A DNA stretch of 40,154 bases from a virus. Each line of letters opens with the position of its first letter. Within the stretch, counting starts at the first letter, position 1. Below are positions 1-6,859 of the stretch, in pieces. Made by a program: the position numbers and the translations under genes. The DNA lies in the IMG/VR virus record IMGVR_UViG_3300007363_000007, positions 1 through 40,154 of that record; one strand, given 5' to 3'. The notes beneath the pieces are model-generated. The model was not told the origin of the DNA. It searched no databases and was given only the letters and a program-made list of their open reading frames with translations.

Positions 1-110
1 ACGCTCCTGGTTCTTGTGAACCTGAACCGGAGCTCCATGAACTCGGTCGCCCGCTTCCATAATTCCCCTGGATTTTAGGTACGCCGCTTTCTCCCCCTTC
101 GAAAAAAAAA
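1..110. repeat. 110-bp direct terminal repeat, left copy
   Basis: Bases 1-110 are identical to 40045-40154, including the run of nine A at the end. The repeat lies inside a coding frame that stays open across the join, so it is best read as assembly overlap of a circular or circularly permuted genome rather than as a packaged terminal repeat. The unique circle is 40,044 bp. Confidence 0.95.
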
Positions 111-306
111 CTCGGGGTTTTCCGTCGGGACCATCAGCCAGGTTCTCTTCTGGTTTTCCGTCAAAGTAGACATCTGGAAGATAGGCTTTCGGGGCTCGGC
201 AGTTACGACAAAAACGTTTTATCCCCTCTCCCCATTTCTCGATAAGAAGGAGCGAGAATTCATAAAACCCTTTGTCAGATTCACATCCGTTACAGTAAAA
301 CGTCAC
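1..306 (-). CDS. Zinc-finger protein, N-terminal part (gene continues at 40044)
   Basis: A GTG start at 306-304 overlaps the portal stop codon (GTGA), with a GGAGA ribosome site about 7 nt upstream inside the portal gene. The frame is open to base 1 (102 codons). On the circle it continues for 40 more codons from 40044 to a TAA at 39925, giving 141 aa. Two CxxC pairs (residues 5/8 and 33/36) suggest one structural zinc site; the rest is basic and charged. It is translationally coupled to portal. No family was recognised; a small DNA- or capsid-associated accessory protein is possible. Confidence 0.75.
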   Translation of the reverse strand, partial: MTFYCNGCESDKGFYEFSLLLIEKWGEGIKRFCRNCRAPKAYLPDVYFDGKPEENLADGPDGKPRVFFSKGEKAAYLKSRGIMEAGDRVHGAPVQVHKNQER

Positions 307-2144
307 TTCTTCTCTCCGGGTTTTTTCGGTTGGGTCTTGACGTATTTTTCAACCTGAGCTCGTCCAACGGGACCGAGAGCCGCTTCTTGTTCTTGAATTG
401 CAGTATCTACCGTGATCTGTTTCGCTTGAGCCATTCTCTTGGCGGCTTCGGCTCCAACCTTTTGATCCTCAATGCTTTGCTGTCCAGCTTGTTCTTCTTG
501 CTGTTTCTGGAACTGAGCGACCGAGATTTCGTAGGCTTCCTGAAGACCTTTGATGTCATAGTCAAGCAAAAGCTGTTGAATTAATGCGTTCATGAACGGG
601 TCCATCGGTCCTTGCTGAGTTGCTTGGGCCACGGTCTGGAGGATTGTTTCAAGGACTCGCATCCGGTTCTGTTTGTCCATCGGGAGCGTGCTTCCGGCCT
701 TGATATCAACATCGTACTCGCCTTTGATATCTTCGGGTGAAAAAGTAACCATCCCCGTTACAGGGTCGTAGTTCTGACCCAATGCTTGAATAACTTCCTC
801 GGGCGTGTCTCCGGTGATTTTGACCGAGCTTTCCAAGTCAAAGTTTCCCTGGAGATTAAACATTAAATGACGAGCGATGTTCTCGCAGTGGGTTTCCAGA
901 CGGTCGATCTTGCGATCTTCACGGCCTTTGGCTCCGGCAGCGATGAGGTTCAATTCACCTACCGTACGAGTCTGGGTTTTGGTCGCTCCACCACGGTTGA
1001 ATTCTGGTTGACCGTTAATGCTTCGGGCTTGAGCATCGATCCGGTCCATGAGTAAGTAAAAGTCTGTCGGAAGCTGACCGAAGTCAGCGAACTTAATATC
1101 AGCGGAGTCTCCGTTGTAGGTAATGATCGCACCGTCGTCGCCACGTTCGTATTTATCGAGAGAGTTGTCATCAATCGTACCGTTTTTCACAAAGGCTTGA
1201 CGGTTCCAGCGTTTGGCGTGATTAATGGCACTTCCCATCAAAATCATCTTTTCAAGGATTTGAGGTTCCCAAGGGGCGATAGATGACATCGGATATGGGC
1301 TTTCAGGAACAACGAAGTCCCAATACATAAGGAAAGGGAATTCCTTGAGATAGGGCGGCCACGGTTTTTTTGGTTCGAGAAATCTGTCTTTCAGTCCTTC
1401 GGCGATCAAACAAATCTCTTTTTTCTGGGCGTCCCATATCTCCCAGAGGATGGCGACTTTAATATCGTCTTTCTGGGTAGACTTTTTATAGGTATCGTCT
1501 GTAACGTCGGGGCTCTGAGTCCCTTCCAGGCTTTTTGCGTTCTTGTAACGTTTCTTGACTTCAGACAAAGGAAGGACAATTCGCTGAGCCATCCACTGAC
1601 AATCCACCGGAGGACGCTTGGAACCAACGTTCCAAAGGACGTCTTTCCAGGAAACGTAGCTTGAATAGATGCTTTCGTCTTCGATCTTGAGACTGTCTCC
1701 AACTCCGACGGAAGAAGCGGTGTAACCGACTTTGTGCCAGCCGAACCCAACAAGGTCTTTGTCAATGATCTCGTACTCAAGCTCTTCCTTGTTCTTTAGG
1801 ACACGCCAGTAATAGTTGAGGATGACTTCCCAGAACGCAGCACCACGAACAGAACCGGCTTTGGCGTTTACTGTAATATAAGGATCACGGTTGTAAGTCG
1901 ATGCAATGTCAGATTGAACGTAGGCAAAAACGTCGTTAATTGGTGGGATCGGAACCTTGGAGTTTCGGGTCTGGAAAACGATCCCGTAGTTTCCTTTGTA
2001 TTCTTGTATAAATCTTTTCGCCCCGGACTGTTCAGCCCATCGTTCTTGTTCTTTCTTGGCAACTGAGATCCGGTCTTGCCAAAGGCTTACTTGTTTCGAT
2101 TCTTCTTTCTGGTATTTGACTTCTTTGTCGTAAAGTTTCGCCAT
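303..2144 (-). CDS. Portal protein
   Basis: This 613-aa protein follows the large terminase and one lipoprotein gene, the usual portal position. Length and sequence fit podovirus portals: an N-terminal helical charged region, a central conserved part with the segment DVFAYVQSDIASTYNRDPYI (the clip/wing start in such proteins), and a long C-terminal Gln-rich helical tail like a barrel. The portal forms the dodecameric ring at the capsid vertex through which DNA is packaged and ejected. I chose the ATG at 2144 because it forms a TAATG overlap with the preceding gene. In-frame starts at 2156 (ATG) and 2198 (GTG) would overlap that gene more deeply. Confidence 0.85.
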   Translation of the reverse strand: MAKLYDKEVKYQKEESKQVSLWQDRISVAKKEQERWAEQSGAKRFIQEYKGNYGIVFQTRNSKVPIPPINDVFAYVQSDIASTYNRDPYITVNAKAGSVRGAAFWEVILNYYWRVLKNKEELEYEIIDKDLVGFGWHKVGYTASSVGVGDSLKIEDESIYSSYVSWKDVLWNVGSKRPPVDCQWMAQRIVLPLSEVKKRYKNAKSLEGTQSPDVTDDTYKKSTQKDDIKVAILWEIWDAQKKEICLIAEGLKDRFLEPKKPWPPYLKEFPFLMYWDFVVPESPYPMSSIAPWEPQILEKMILMGSAINHAKRWNRQAFVKNGTIDDNSLDKYERGDDGAIITYNGDSADIKFADFGQLPTDFYLLMDRIDAQARSINGQPEFNRGGATKTQTRTVGELNLIAAGAKGREDRKIDRLETHCENIARHLMFNLQGNFDLESSVKITGDTPEEVIQALGQNYDPVTGMVTFSPEDIKGEYDVDIKAGSTLPMDKQNRMRVLETILQTVAQATQQGPMDPFMNALIQQLLLDYDIKGLQEAYEISVAQFQKQQEEQAGQQSIEDQKVGAEAAKRMAQAKQITVDTAIQEQEAALGPVGRAQVEKYVKTQPKKPGEKK

Positions 2145-2437
2145 TATTTCATCCATTTCTCTTTGCCTGTGATCGGAGGGTCGATGTACCCTTTCCACTT
2201 GTTATCACGTAGGCTTCCGTCGGGATTAATCTGATTAAATTTGTTCAAACGTTCATTCTTTAATTTAATTTCCTGCTCCAAAAGGTTGATTTGCAAGCCG
2301 TATTGATATGACGCTTGGTCACATTCGGATTGGAGCATTTTTTTCTCATTCTCGTGGTTCTGTTTCTCTTTGAGATAAGTCGATTTGGAGACACATCCAA
2401 CAGTGAGAAGAAGAATAAATGCGATTTTACTTGTCAT
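2144..2437 (-). CDS. Coiled-coil lipoprotein between terminase and portal
   Basis: 97 aa. The N-terminus is a lipoprotein signal: MTSKIAFILLLTVGC, with a lipobox ending at Cys15. It is followed by about 50 residues of Lys/Glu/Gln-rich heptad-like sequence and a short Pro/Gly-containing tail. The start ATG overlaps the end of the large terminase gene by 11 nt and its stop overlaps portal (TAATG), so it is part of the packaging operon. An acylated periplasmic protein is odd here. An outer-membrane spanin subunit or a superinfection-exclusion lipoprotein are possibilities, but neither is shown by the sequence. Confidence 0.8.
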   Translation of the reverse strand: MTSKIAFILLLTVGCVSKSTYLKEKQNHENEKKMLQSECDQASYQYGLQINLLEQEIKLKNERLNKFNQINPDGSLRDNKWKGYIDPPITGKEKWMK

Positions 2438-3911
2438 AGTTAAAAAAGCCTCGATTCAAATTATTGTTCTCTCGGGCACGACGAATACATCGGTCCCAGT
2501 CGTCTTCCTGACTTATCGATGTACTCACACCCGGATTTAAAAGTGGTAAACACATACTTAAAGAGTCTATCACATCATCGTGTTTCCCTTTTGGGAAAGT
2601 TTGAAGTTGATCTTCCATGTCTTTGCCTTTCATCCAACTGGCGTGGAAAACGGTACCGTTCCGATAGAATGGTTCAAGCGTTTTAATCCGTTCGACTTTT
2701 GATTTCTCGGGACCGGTCCTTATTTCTTCAATTGAAAAGTATTGCTTCCGTCGTCGCATCTCTTCTTCGACTGAAAGTTTTAAAGTCTTTTGAAAACCGT
2801 TCGTCTCCATCCCGACGGTGTGCGGTTTCCATTTTGACTGCATTTCCAAAATATTATTCACGACATCAGAAGGACGCCATCTTCCTTTTATATAGTCCAA
2901 AACGTAAAGTTTCCAGTCTTTGTCCATCCCACAGACAATAATCGAAGTCTCGTCTGCGGTTCTGGATTCGGAGATTGCCAAGTCAACGGCCATGCCAAGA
3001 TAAAGTCCCTGAGGTCGCTGACTGAAGTACTTGAACATCTCCGGCTTAAACAACTGATTCTCTGAAGAAAAGGGTTTGTTCCGGTACTGAGCGGAGAACT
3101 CGTCCAAAGGCATAGAAGATTTCAAATGATCAATATAATCCATGCAGGTCGGATCATTTGTCTCAATCCAATCTTTTCGAATGGGGTCAAACTTCTTGGC
3201 GAATTTCTTCGGAAAGATCAGTTTCCCGTTCTCAACGACTTCTTTGATCATCACGTCGTAGTAGCGCATCTCTTTTTCGAATATTTCTGAAAACGTGTCG
3301 TCCAAATGCCATCTGGTACCGATCTCAATGAGTAATCCGCCTCTGGGTTCGAGAAGATTGATCATTGATCTCCGAAATCTCTTCGCTTTGTTCCTCTGTT
3401 CCGGGGTCTGGGAGTTCTGAAGACCGACCAAGTCATCAAGAATAATTAAATCGTAGTGACCACCCGTTGTTTCAGCCTCAACACCCGTTGTCATAATGGT
3501 GGGTTCCTTCAAAGCTTTCTTCCTCTGCTTGACAATGATCTCGTCAGCGTTCCATCTCGCGCTCTGAAAGTCACCAAACAGGTACTTTAACTGAGAACCT
3601 TCCAACTGGGCCTTAATCTCGCTCAGAAACGTCCTAGAAACGTCCCATACACCGTTCCCGATCAGAATCCGTATATCCGGGTTCCTTATAATCTGCTGGA
3701 TCGCAAACCCGATCGTCGCAATCGTACTCTTCAAATGGTTCCGGGGAATCAAAAGCGCCTTCTTCTTCGCAGGTTTACAAAGAAATATCTCCATCTCGTC
3801 ATGAACAACGTCCCAATCCTTATACCCTAGAAACTGCGTACAAAGAAAAAACAGACTTTTCTTCGTCGCTTCCCGGACTTCCTCTAGATGAGCTTCGTTC
3901 TGCTTCGTCAT
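2427..3911 (-). CDS. terL: Terminase large subunit (packaging ATPase/nuclease)
   Basis: 494 aa. The N-terminal ATPase has a Walker A-like motif PRNHLKST (residues 56-63) and a Walker B LIILDD (155-160). The C-terminal RNase H-like nuclease has its first acidic residue in GMAVDLAIS (D310), a second in TADETS (about 320), and a last acidic pair in HDDVIDSLSM near 455. The enzyme docks on the portal, translocates DNA into the prohead and cuts concatemers. The start is a TAATG overlap with the small upstream gene. All expected catalytic elements are present and the length is typical. Confidence 0.95.
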   Translation of the reverse strand: MTKQNEAHLEEVREATKKSLFFLCTQFLGYKDWDVVHDEMEIFLCKPAKKKALLIPRNHLKSTIATIGFAIQQIIRNPDIRILIGNGVWDVSRTFLSEIKAQLEGSQLKYLFGDFQSARWNADEIIVKQRKKALKEPTIMTTGVEAETTGGHYDLIILDDLVGLQNSQTPEQRNKAKRFRRSMINLLEPRGGLLIEIGTRWHLDDTFSEIFEKEMRYYDVMIKEVVENGKLIFPKKFAKKFDPIRKDWIETNDPTCMDYIDHLKSSMPLDEFSAQYRNKPFSSENQLFKPEMFKYFSQRPQGLYLGMAVDLAISESRTADETSIIVCGMDKDWKLYVLDYIKGRWRPSDVVNNILEMQSKWKPHTVGMETNGFQKTLKLSVEEEMRRRKQYFSIEEIRTGPEKSKVERIKTLEPFYRNGTVFHASWMKGKDMEDQLQTFPKGKHDDVIDSLSMCLPLLNPGVSTSISQEDDWDRCIRRARENNNLNRGFFNYDK

Positions 3912-4045
3912 TACGACTTTTTCTTCTTTTTCACTACCTTCTCAAACTTCTTTGGTTTTCCTTCTGTAAACAGATCTCTCAGTGCAGCTATCACTCGCTC
4001 TGATTCCAACCACTTGTCTCGCCAGTATTTAGCCTCTTGATCCAT
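3911..4045 (-). CDS. Small basic protein between terminase subunits
   Basis: 44 aa starting MDQEAKYWRDKW and ending in a Lys run (KKKKKS). The ATG at 4045 has a GAGGGG ribosome site a few bases upstream. A longer in-frame version from 4159 exists but would begin in the repeat-rich intergenic region without a ribosome site. The stop overlaps the terL start (TAATG). The amphipathic N-terminus with a basic tail suggests a DNA- or terminase-binding role, but no family was recognised. Confidence 0.65.
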   Translation of the reverse strand: MDQEAKYWRDKWLESERVIAALRDLFTEGKPKKFEKVVKKKKKS

Positions 4046-4182
4046 AAACCCCTCTTTTCTGATTTGCAGTCGGCTCTTTCTGATAGGCAGTTGGAGTGGA
4101 GGGATATAGAATATCATCCCCACCCCTATGGGGATTATTTTCTGCCATACCAAAAGCATCCTTTAATTTATTTACCATGCGA

Positions 4183-4390
4183 GAGTGCTAATTATCCTGA
4201 ACTTGATCTGCGTTACTTCCGATAATAGCTGGTATGTCGTATCTGGTATGTGGTGAATGTGTTGATAATGAATGATTATGGTGAGATTGGATCGAGTGCT
4301 TGTTATTATCAAACATTCTCGTTATTCTTAGCACTCTCGTTTCGTTGATTATCAAGGGTTTTCATCTGTTCATTCTGAGTGCTAATTATC
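4183..4390. repeat. GAGTGCT iterons (pac- or origin-like cluster)
   Basis: The 7-mer GAGTGCT occurs at 4183-4189, 4294-4300 and 4377-4383 and, inverted, at 4330-4336. A fifth copy is at 4824-4830. The copies at 4183 and 4377 extend to an identical 14-mer, GAGTGCTAATTATC; the copy at 4294 also runs into ATTATC. They span the 3' end of the small terminase gene and the 263-nt gap before the next gene. A GGTATGT pair lies nearby at 4230-4252. Repeats in or beside terS are typical of small-terminase binding (pac) sites; replication iterons are the alternative. Confidence 0.5.
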
Positions 4391-4839
4391 TGTGCTTCGA
4401 TCACGTTATTTCTAGATGCTACCTGTCGAAGCAGCTCAGAATCAATGGTTATGTTAACAGTTTGGTTTGAAGGTTTATTTTCTTGCCCGTATTTCTCCGG
4501 GATGAGACACTTCAATTGAAATATCCGTTCAATGACAGATTTGGGGTTTAGTGCATTATCTCTGCTAGTGGCTTCAAGATCCTCTATATAATCTTTTTCT
4601 ACAGCTTCGAACATTTCTTTAAATTTGGGATCTGTGTGTAAATGTCTACTAACTGTGGACTCTGATAATCCCATTGATCTACATGCTCTACGTAATCGGA
4701 TACCGTTTTGCTTGTAGAGTTCAAGAAATGCGAGTTTACGTTCCGAATCGAAGTCATTAGCGAATGCTGGGTTTTCGATAAACCCTGTTTCCGGGTTTAG
4801 GACGTGATTTGGTGCGTATTGTGGAGTGCTTGAACCCAT
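4309..4839 (-). CDS. terS: Terminase small subunit
   Basis: 176 aa. Residues about 35-80 form a helix-turn-helix (LYKQNGIRLRRACRSMGLSE followed by STVSRHL), and the following helical segment resembles small terminases with a phBC6A51-type HTH. A flexible Asn/Gln-rich C-terminus ends the protein. It recognises the packaging site and loads the large subunit, encoded next but one. No Shine-Dalgarno precedes the ATG; the mapped promoter would start transcription on the ATG itself, so translation is probably leaderless. The candidate binding repeats lie at the 3' end of this gene. Confidence 0.85.
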   Translation of the reverse strand: MGSSTPQYAPNHVLNPETGFIENPAFANDFDSERKLAFLELYKQNGIRLRRACRSMGLSESTVSRHLHTDPKFKEMFEAVEKDYIEDLEATSRDNALNPKSVIERIFQLKCLIPEKYGQENKPSNQTVNITIDSELLRQVASRNNVIEAQIISTQNEQMKTLDNQRNESAKNNENV

Positions 4840-4874
4840 GAGAAGAGTTTAGATTGTGTTATCTGTATAGTCAA
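4840..4874 (-). promoter_or_regulatory. Leaderless sigma70-type promoter of the terminase operon
   Basis: On the minus strand TTGACT (4874-4869), a 17-nt spacer and TAAACT (4851-4846) are followed by exactly six bases (CTTCTC) and then the terS ATG. With normal spacing, +1 is the A of the start codon, which fits the missing ribosome-binding site. Confidence 0.6.
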
Positions 4875-4896
4875 CACGTTGTTACATAGAAATCCC

Positions 4897-4998
4897 ATGG
4901 ATACTCTATTTGCGCTTTTTGCACTGGCATTGGCGGTGCCCTTTATGATGCGAGGCTGGGTGCACTGTAGCTGTGGGGCCAGTCTTACTCGCTTTTAA
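4897..4998 (+). CDS. Possible small membrane peptide
   Basis: 33 codons beginning MDTLFALFALALAVPF, one hydrophobic segment, then a short Cys-containing tail (HCSCGAS). It sits alone between divergent promoters and has no visible ribosome-binding site or promoter of its own, so expression is uncertain. The rest of the control region (4999-5120) shows no gene; it contains two GGTGCAC elements (about 4964 and 5021). Confidence 0.25.
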   Translation: MDTLFALFALALAVPFMMRGWVHCSCGASLTRF

Positions 4999-5120
4999 GT
5001 TTGATATCCATTATCACGGTGCACCGGTGTTTCGTGCGTTGGTGATTATCCTGCGTTGATCTACGCCGATTGCAGAACGGGTTTACAAGGTTAGTTTAAC
5101 GTGTGTTATTAATGGTGTCA

Positions 5121-5138
5121 AACTATTTTAAAATAGTT
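5121..5138. promoter_or_regulatory. 18-bp perfect palindrome, candidate operator
   Basis: AACTATTTTAAAATAGTT is a perfect palindrome ending one base before the -35 box at 5140. TGTCAA and TTGACA flank it almost symmetrically. Size and position fit an operator for a dimeric HTH regulator or an UP-like element; no repressor gene was found in the window. Confidence 0.5.
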
Positions 5139-5139
5139 C

Positions 5140-5168
5140 TTGACATTTAAAATAATACTGTGTATCTT
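5140..5168 (+). promoter_or_regulatory. Rightward early promoter
   Basis: TTGACA (5140-5145), 17-nt spacer, TATCTT (5163-5168). Transcription would begin near 5175 and reach the first early gene after about 30 nt, which contain a strong ribosome site, CCTGGGGAGG. Confidence 0.8.
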
Positions 5169-5205
5169 GCTTGTGTAGTTAAAAAATACCTGGGGAGGTA
5201 ACACA

Positions 5206-5391
5206 ATGGGAAAAATTGAATACACAAACAAAGAACTCGGAATGATGTCGGCAGTCACAATCACGCCAGAAGGTCGCAACATCGTCACTTTGATTGATAC
5301 CGATGCAAACGAAACACTTGGTATCGTCAAAATATTTCCTAGCACGCCGGACGCGATGGAATATGCCAAGAAGCTTGTGCAGGTGGCCTAA
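5206..5391 (+). CDS. Early protein 1, unknown
   Basis: 61 aa, first gene of the rightward early operon, with a GGGGAGG ribosome site 8 nt before the ATG. The sequence is mixed beta/alpha (segments like ITPEGRNIVTLIDTD) and soluble-looking, with no Cys, signal or TM segment. Two bases separate its stop from the next ATG. As the promoter-proximal early gene it is a candidate host-takeover protein, but this is inference; no family was recognised. Confidence 0.75.
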   Translation: MGKIEYTNKELGMMSAVTITPEGRNIVTLIDTDANETLGIVKIFPSTPDAMEYAKKLVQVA

Positions 5392-5393
5392 TC

Positions 5394-5477
5394 ATGGAAC
5401 TTCTACAAGCTTTCTTATCCTTTTGGGGCGGTGCGGTTGTGGCTACGTTGTTGGGTTTAGCGGTGGTGAAATCATGA
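5394..5477 (+). CDS. Single-TM micropeptide
   Basis: 27 aa, nearly all one hydrophobic helix (FWGGAVVATLLGLAVV) ending in KS. It follows early gene 1 after two bases, and its stop overlaps the next start in GGTGAAATCATGA, a cassette repeated twice more downstream. It is probably an inner-membrane peptide; its function is unknown. Confidence 0.55.
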   Translation: MELLQAFLSFWGGAVVATLLGLAVVKS

Positions 5478-5605
5478 AACTTGAACTGGTTGAAGGATAC
5501 AAACAAAGCACGAATGAGGTCATTTTAAGCGTTTGCCTAACTCGCCGGGATGAAGTTGTTGAGTGCTTAGCCGTGATGGTTTCGAGTGTTGTGGTGAAAT
5601 CATGA
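5474..5605 (+). CDS. Small early protein
   Basis: 43 aa, start MKLELVEGYKQS, coupled by ATGA overlap at both ends through the repeated GGTGAAATCATGA cassette. The C-terminal stretch CLAVMVSSVVVKS is hydrophobic and its VVKS ending matches that of the preceding peptide. Unknown function; its tight packing in the operon supports its being real. Confidence 0.55.
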   Translation: MKLELVEGYKQSTNEVILSVCLTRRDEVVECLAVMVSSVVVKS

Positions 5606-5745
5606 AAACTTCAACCGATGAAAAAATCCTTGCTTTTATTCAAAGTGTTGCCCGTTCGGCTTGCTTGGATCAAATATGGGGCGACAAATGCCGTTGCTTT
5701 TCATGCGAGGCAAATGCGCTTCTCAATGAAATGGTGAAATCATGA
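5602..5745 (+). CDS. Cys-containing small early protein
   Basis: 47 aa with the cluster CRCFSC (residues 30-35) plus Cys21, which could bind zinc. The start ATG overlaps the previous stop, and the end again carries GGTGAAATCATGA. No family was recognised. Confidence 0.6.
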   Translation: MKTSTDEKILAFIQSVARSACLDQIWGDKCRCFSCEANALLNEMVKS

Positions 5746-5942
5746 GCCAAATATTGATTGGATGCCGCGAAGCTGACAGAAAATCTACGCCATCACTTAT
5801 GGGATATGTTCATGTTTGGGAAGGTGACACTTTCCTTTACGAACTTAAAACCAATATCAAAATACTAAATAAGCGTGACGCTATCACCGATGCTGAGAAC
5901 CTACGAAAAGAGCTTATCGAACAAAATGGGGGCAAGATATGA
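5742..5942 (+). CDS. Small early protein, unknown
   Basis: 66 aa, start MSQILIGCREADRK, ATGA overlap with the gene before and after. The N-terminal half looks beta-rich (MGYVHVWEGDTFLYEL) and the C-terminal half helical and charged. No signal, TM or known motif is seen. Confidence 0.7.
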   Translation: MSQILIGCREADRKSTPSLMGYVHVWEGDTFLYELKTNIKILNKRDAITDAENLRKELIEQNGGKI

Positions 5943-6148
5943 GCCCCCGTTTCAAGATTGGCCAGAAATACATACCCGTTGGCGATAAAAACAAAGCGGT
6001 GCACACGGTTGTTGATATCCACACCACGACAAACGCCGCCGGTGAGGTTGTCAAACTCCGCTACGTTTCAACGCATGAGTTTTGCGGGCAGATTGTCTAT
6101 GACTATGACGTAAACGATACCCGTATTGCAAGGGGGGCGATATCATGA
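5939..6148 (+). CDS. Small early protein, beta-rich
   Basis: 69 aa. The strand-rich sequence (KIGQKYIPVGDKNKAVHTVV and CGQIVYDYDV) resembles a small SH3-like or beta-barrel domain, but no specific family was recognised. It is coupled by ATGA overlaps to both neighbours. Confidence 0.7.
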   Translation: MSPRFKIGQKYIPVGDKNKAVHTVVDIHTTTNAAGEVVKLRYVSTHEFCGQIVYDYDVNDTRIARGAIS

Positions 6149-6261
6149 ACTTACAACCAATCGACGGTGCCTACTTCACCACAGCTTATTTCATGGTTTC
6201 AAGTGTTGTGGCTTTGATTGTTGCCTTTGTCGGGGCGTATGTGAGCGAGTTTAGACCATGA
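6145..6261 (+). CDS. Single-TM micropeptide
   Basis: 38 aa with a central hydrophobic helix (FMVSSVVALIVAFVGAYV), short polar ends, and ATGA overlaps with the genes before and after. It is likely an inner-membrane peptide of unknown role. Confidence 0.55.
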   Translation: MNLQPIDGAYFTTAYFMVSSVVALIVAFVGAYVSEFRP

Positions 6262-6323
6262 ACCCGCACGACTTCGAACACAACCAACAATTACAAGAAT
6301 TCATCGAAAAACTAGAGAAATAA
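6258..6323 (+). CDS. Possible 21-aa peptide
   Basis: Frame MNPHDFEHNQQLQEFIEKLE plus Lys; charged, probably helical. Its ATG overlaps the preceding stop as in the rest of the operon, but it is so short that only the context supports it. Confidence 0.4.
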   Translation: MNPHDFEHNQQLQEFIEKLEK

Positions 6324-6333
6324 AGGGGGATAT

Positions 6334-6417
6334 ATGAGTGATAATTTTTTACAAATAATTTGGATTCTAACCGGTTGGGAAGTTGGACAATTAATCTACA
6401 GAGTTTTCTTTAAATAA
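6334..6417 (+). CDS. Short amphipathic membrane peptide
   Basis: 27 aa, aromatic and hydrophobic (NFLQIIWILTGWEVGQLIYR), preceded by the ribosome site AAAGGGGGATAT. The same AAATAAAGGGGGATAT leader recurs before the next gene. Function unknown. Confidence 0.5.
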   Translation: MSDNFLQIIWILTGWEVGQLIYRVFFK

Positions 6418-6428
6418 AGGGGGATATT

Positions 6429-6659
6429 ATGGCAACTGTCAAAGTCAAAGATCAAATCTGCCACGTTGAAACGCTTTCGGAGTGGATAGAGGGACGGATT
6501 AAACAAATAGAATCAGCCGGCCCGCTTGCTTTTATGCCAATTGATATGGGTGCTCTTCAGGGCCGTTTGGCTGAGCTACACATAATCCACCAGAAAATAA
6601 ATGACGGTCGTATCCAAGAAATTGGAAAGGTTAAGTTTAAAAAGGTGAAAAAGTCATGA
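6429..6659 (+). CDS. Early protein, helical, unknown
   Basis: 76 aa, start MATVKVKDQICHVETLSEWI, with a strong AAAGGGGG ribosome site. Mostly helical with a Lys-rich tail (KFKKVKKS). The end carries a variant of the stop-start cassette (GGTGAAAAAGTCATGA) that couples it to the next gene. No recognised family. Confidence 0.75.
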   Translation: MATVKVKDQICHVETLSEWIEGRIKQIESAGPLAFMPIDMGALQGRLAELHIIHQKINDGRIQEIGKVKFKKVKKS

Positions 6660-6832
6660 AATACACACTAATCACCGTTCTTGTTTTTTTAAACGCTTAT
6701 ACCGCCGTTCGATTGGTTGAAGCGAGGCTGTTGGTTCAAGCTTTAAGCGAAGTCGATACTTCATCCGATACATTTTATGGGGCAGACTTGGATGGCAAGG
6801 ATTGGCAGCCAATCCAAATCCGTTTAGAATAA
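6656..6832 (+). CDS. Small protein with N-terminal hydrophobic anchor
   Basis: 58 aa. Residues 4-18 form a short hydrophobic segment (TLITVLVFLNAYTAV) that could be a signal anchor; the remainder is acidic. Last gene of the rightward operon, ATGA-coupled to the gene before. It converges with the leftward operon 12 nt later. Confidence 0.6.
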   Translation: MKYTLITVLVFLNAYTAVRLVEARLLVQALSEVDTSSDTFYGADLDGKDWQPIQIRLE

Positions 6833-6843
6833 CGTTAAATGGC

Positions 6844-6859
6844 CCTAGCGTTCGCTAGG
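6844..6859. terminator. Hairpin between convergent operons
   Basis: CCTAGC-GTTC-GCTAGG, six perfect pairs with a four-base loop, lies exactly where rightward and leftward early operons meet and includes the stop codon of the leftward gene. No T-run follows on either strand, so intrinsic termination would be weak. Confidence 0.35.

Noticed and set aside
4120-4145. CCCC/GGGG hairpin near 4130 as terminator
   Set aside because: Short stem, no proper T-run on the leftward strand; would only terminate rightward transcription, for which no source is seen.
4183-5050. DnaA boxes (many TTATC words)
   Set aside because: None matches the TTATNCACA consensus beyond the first five or six bases.
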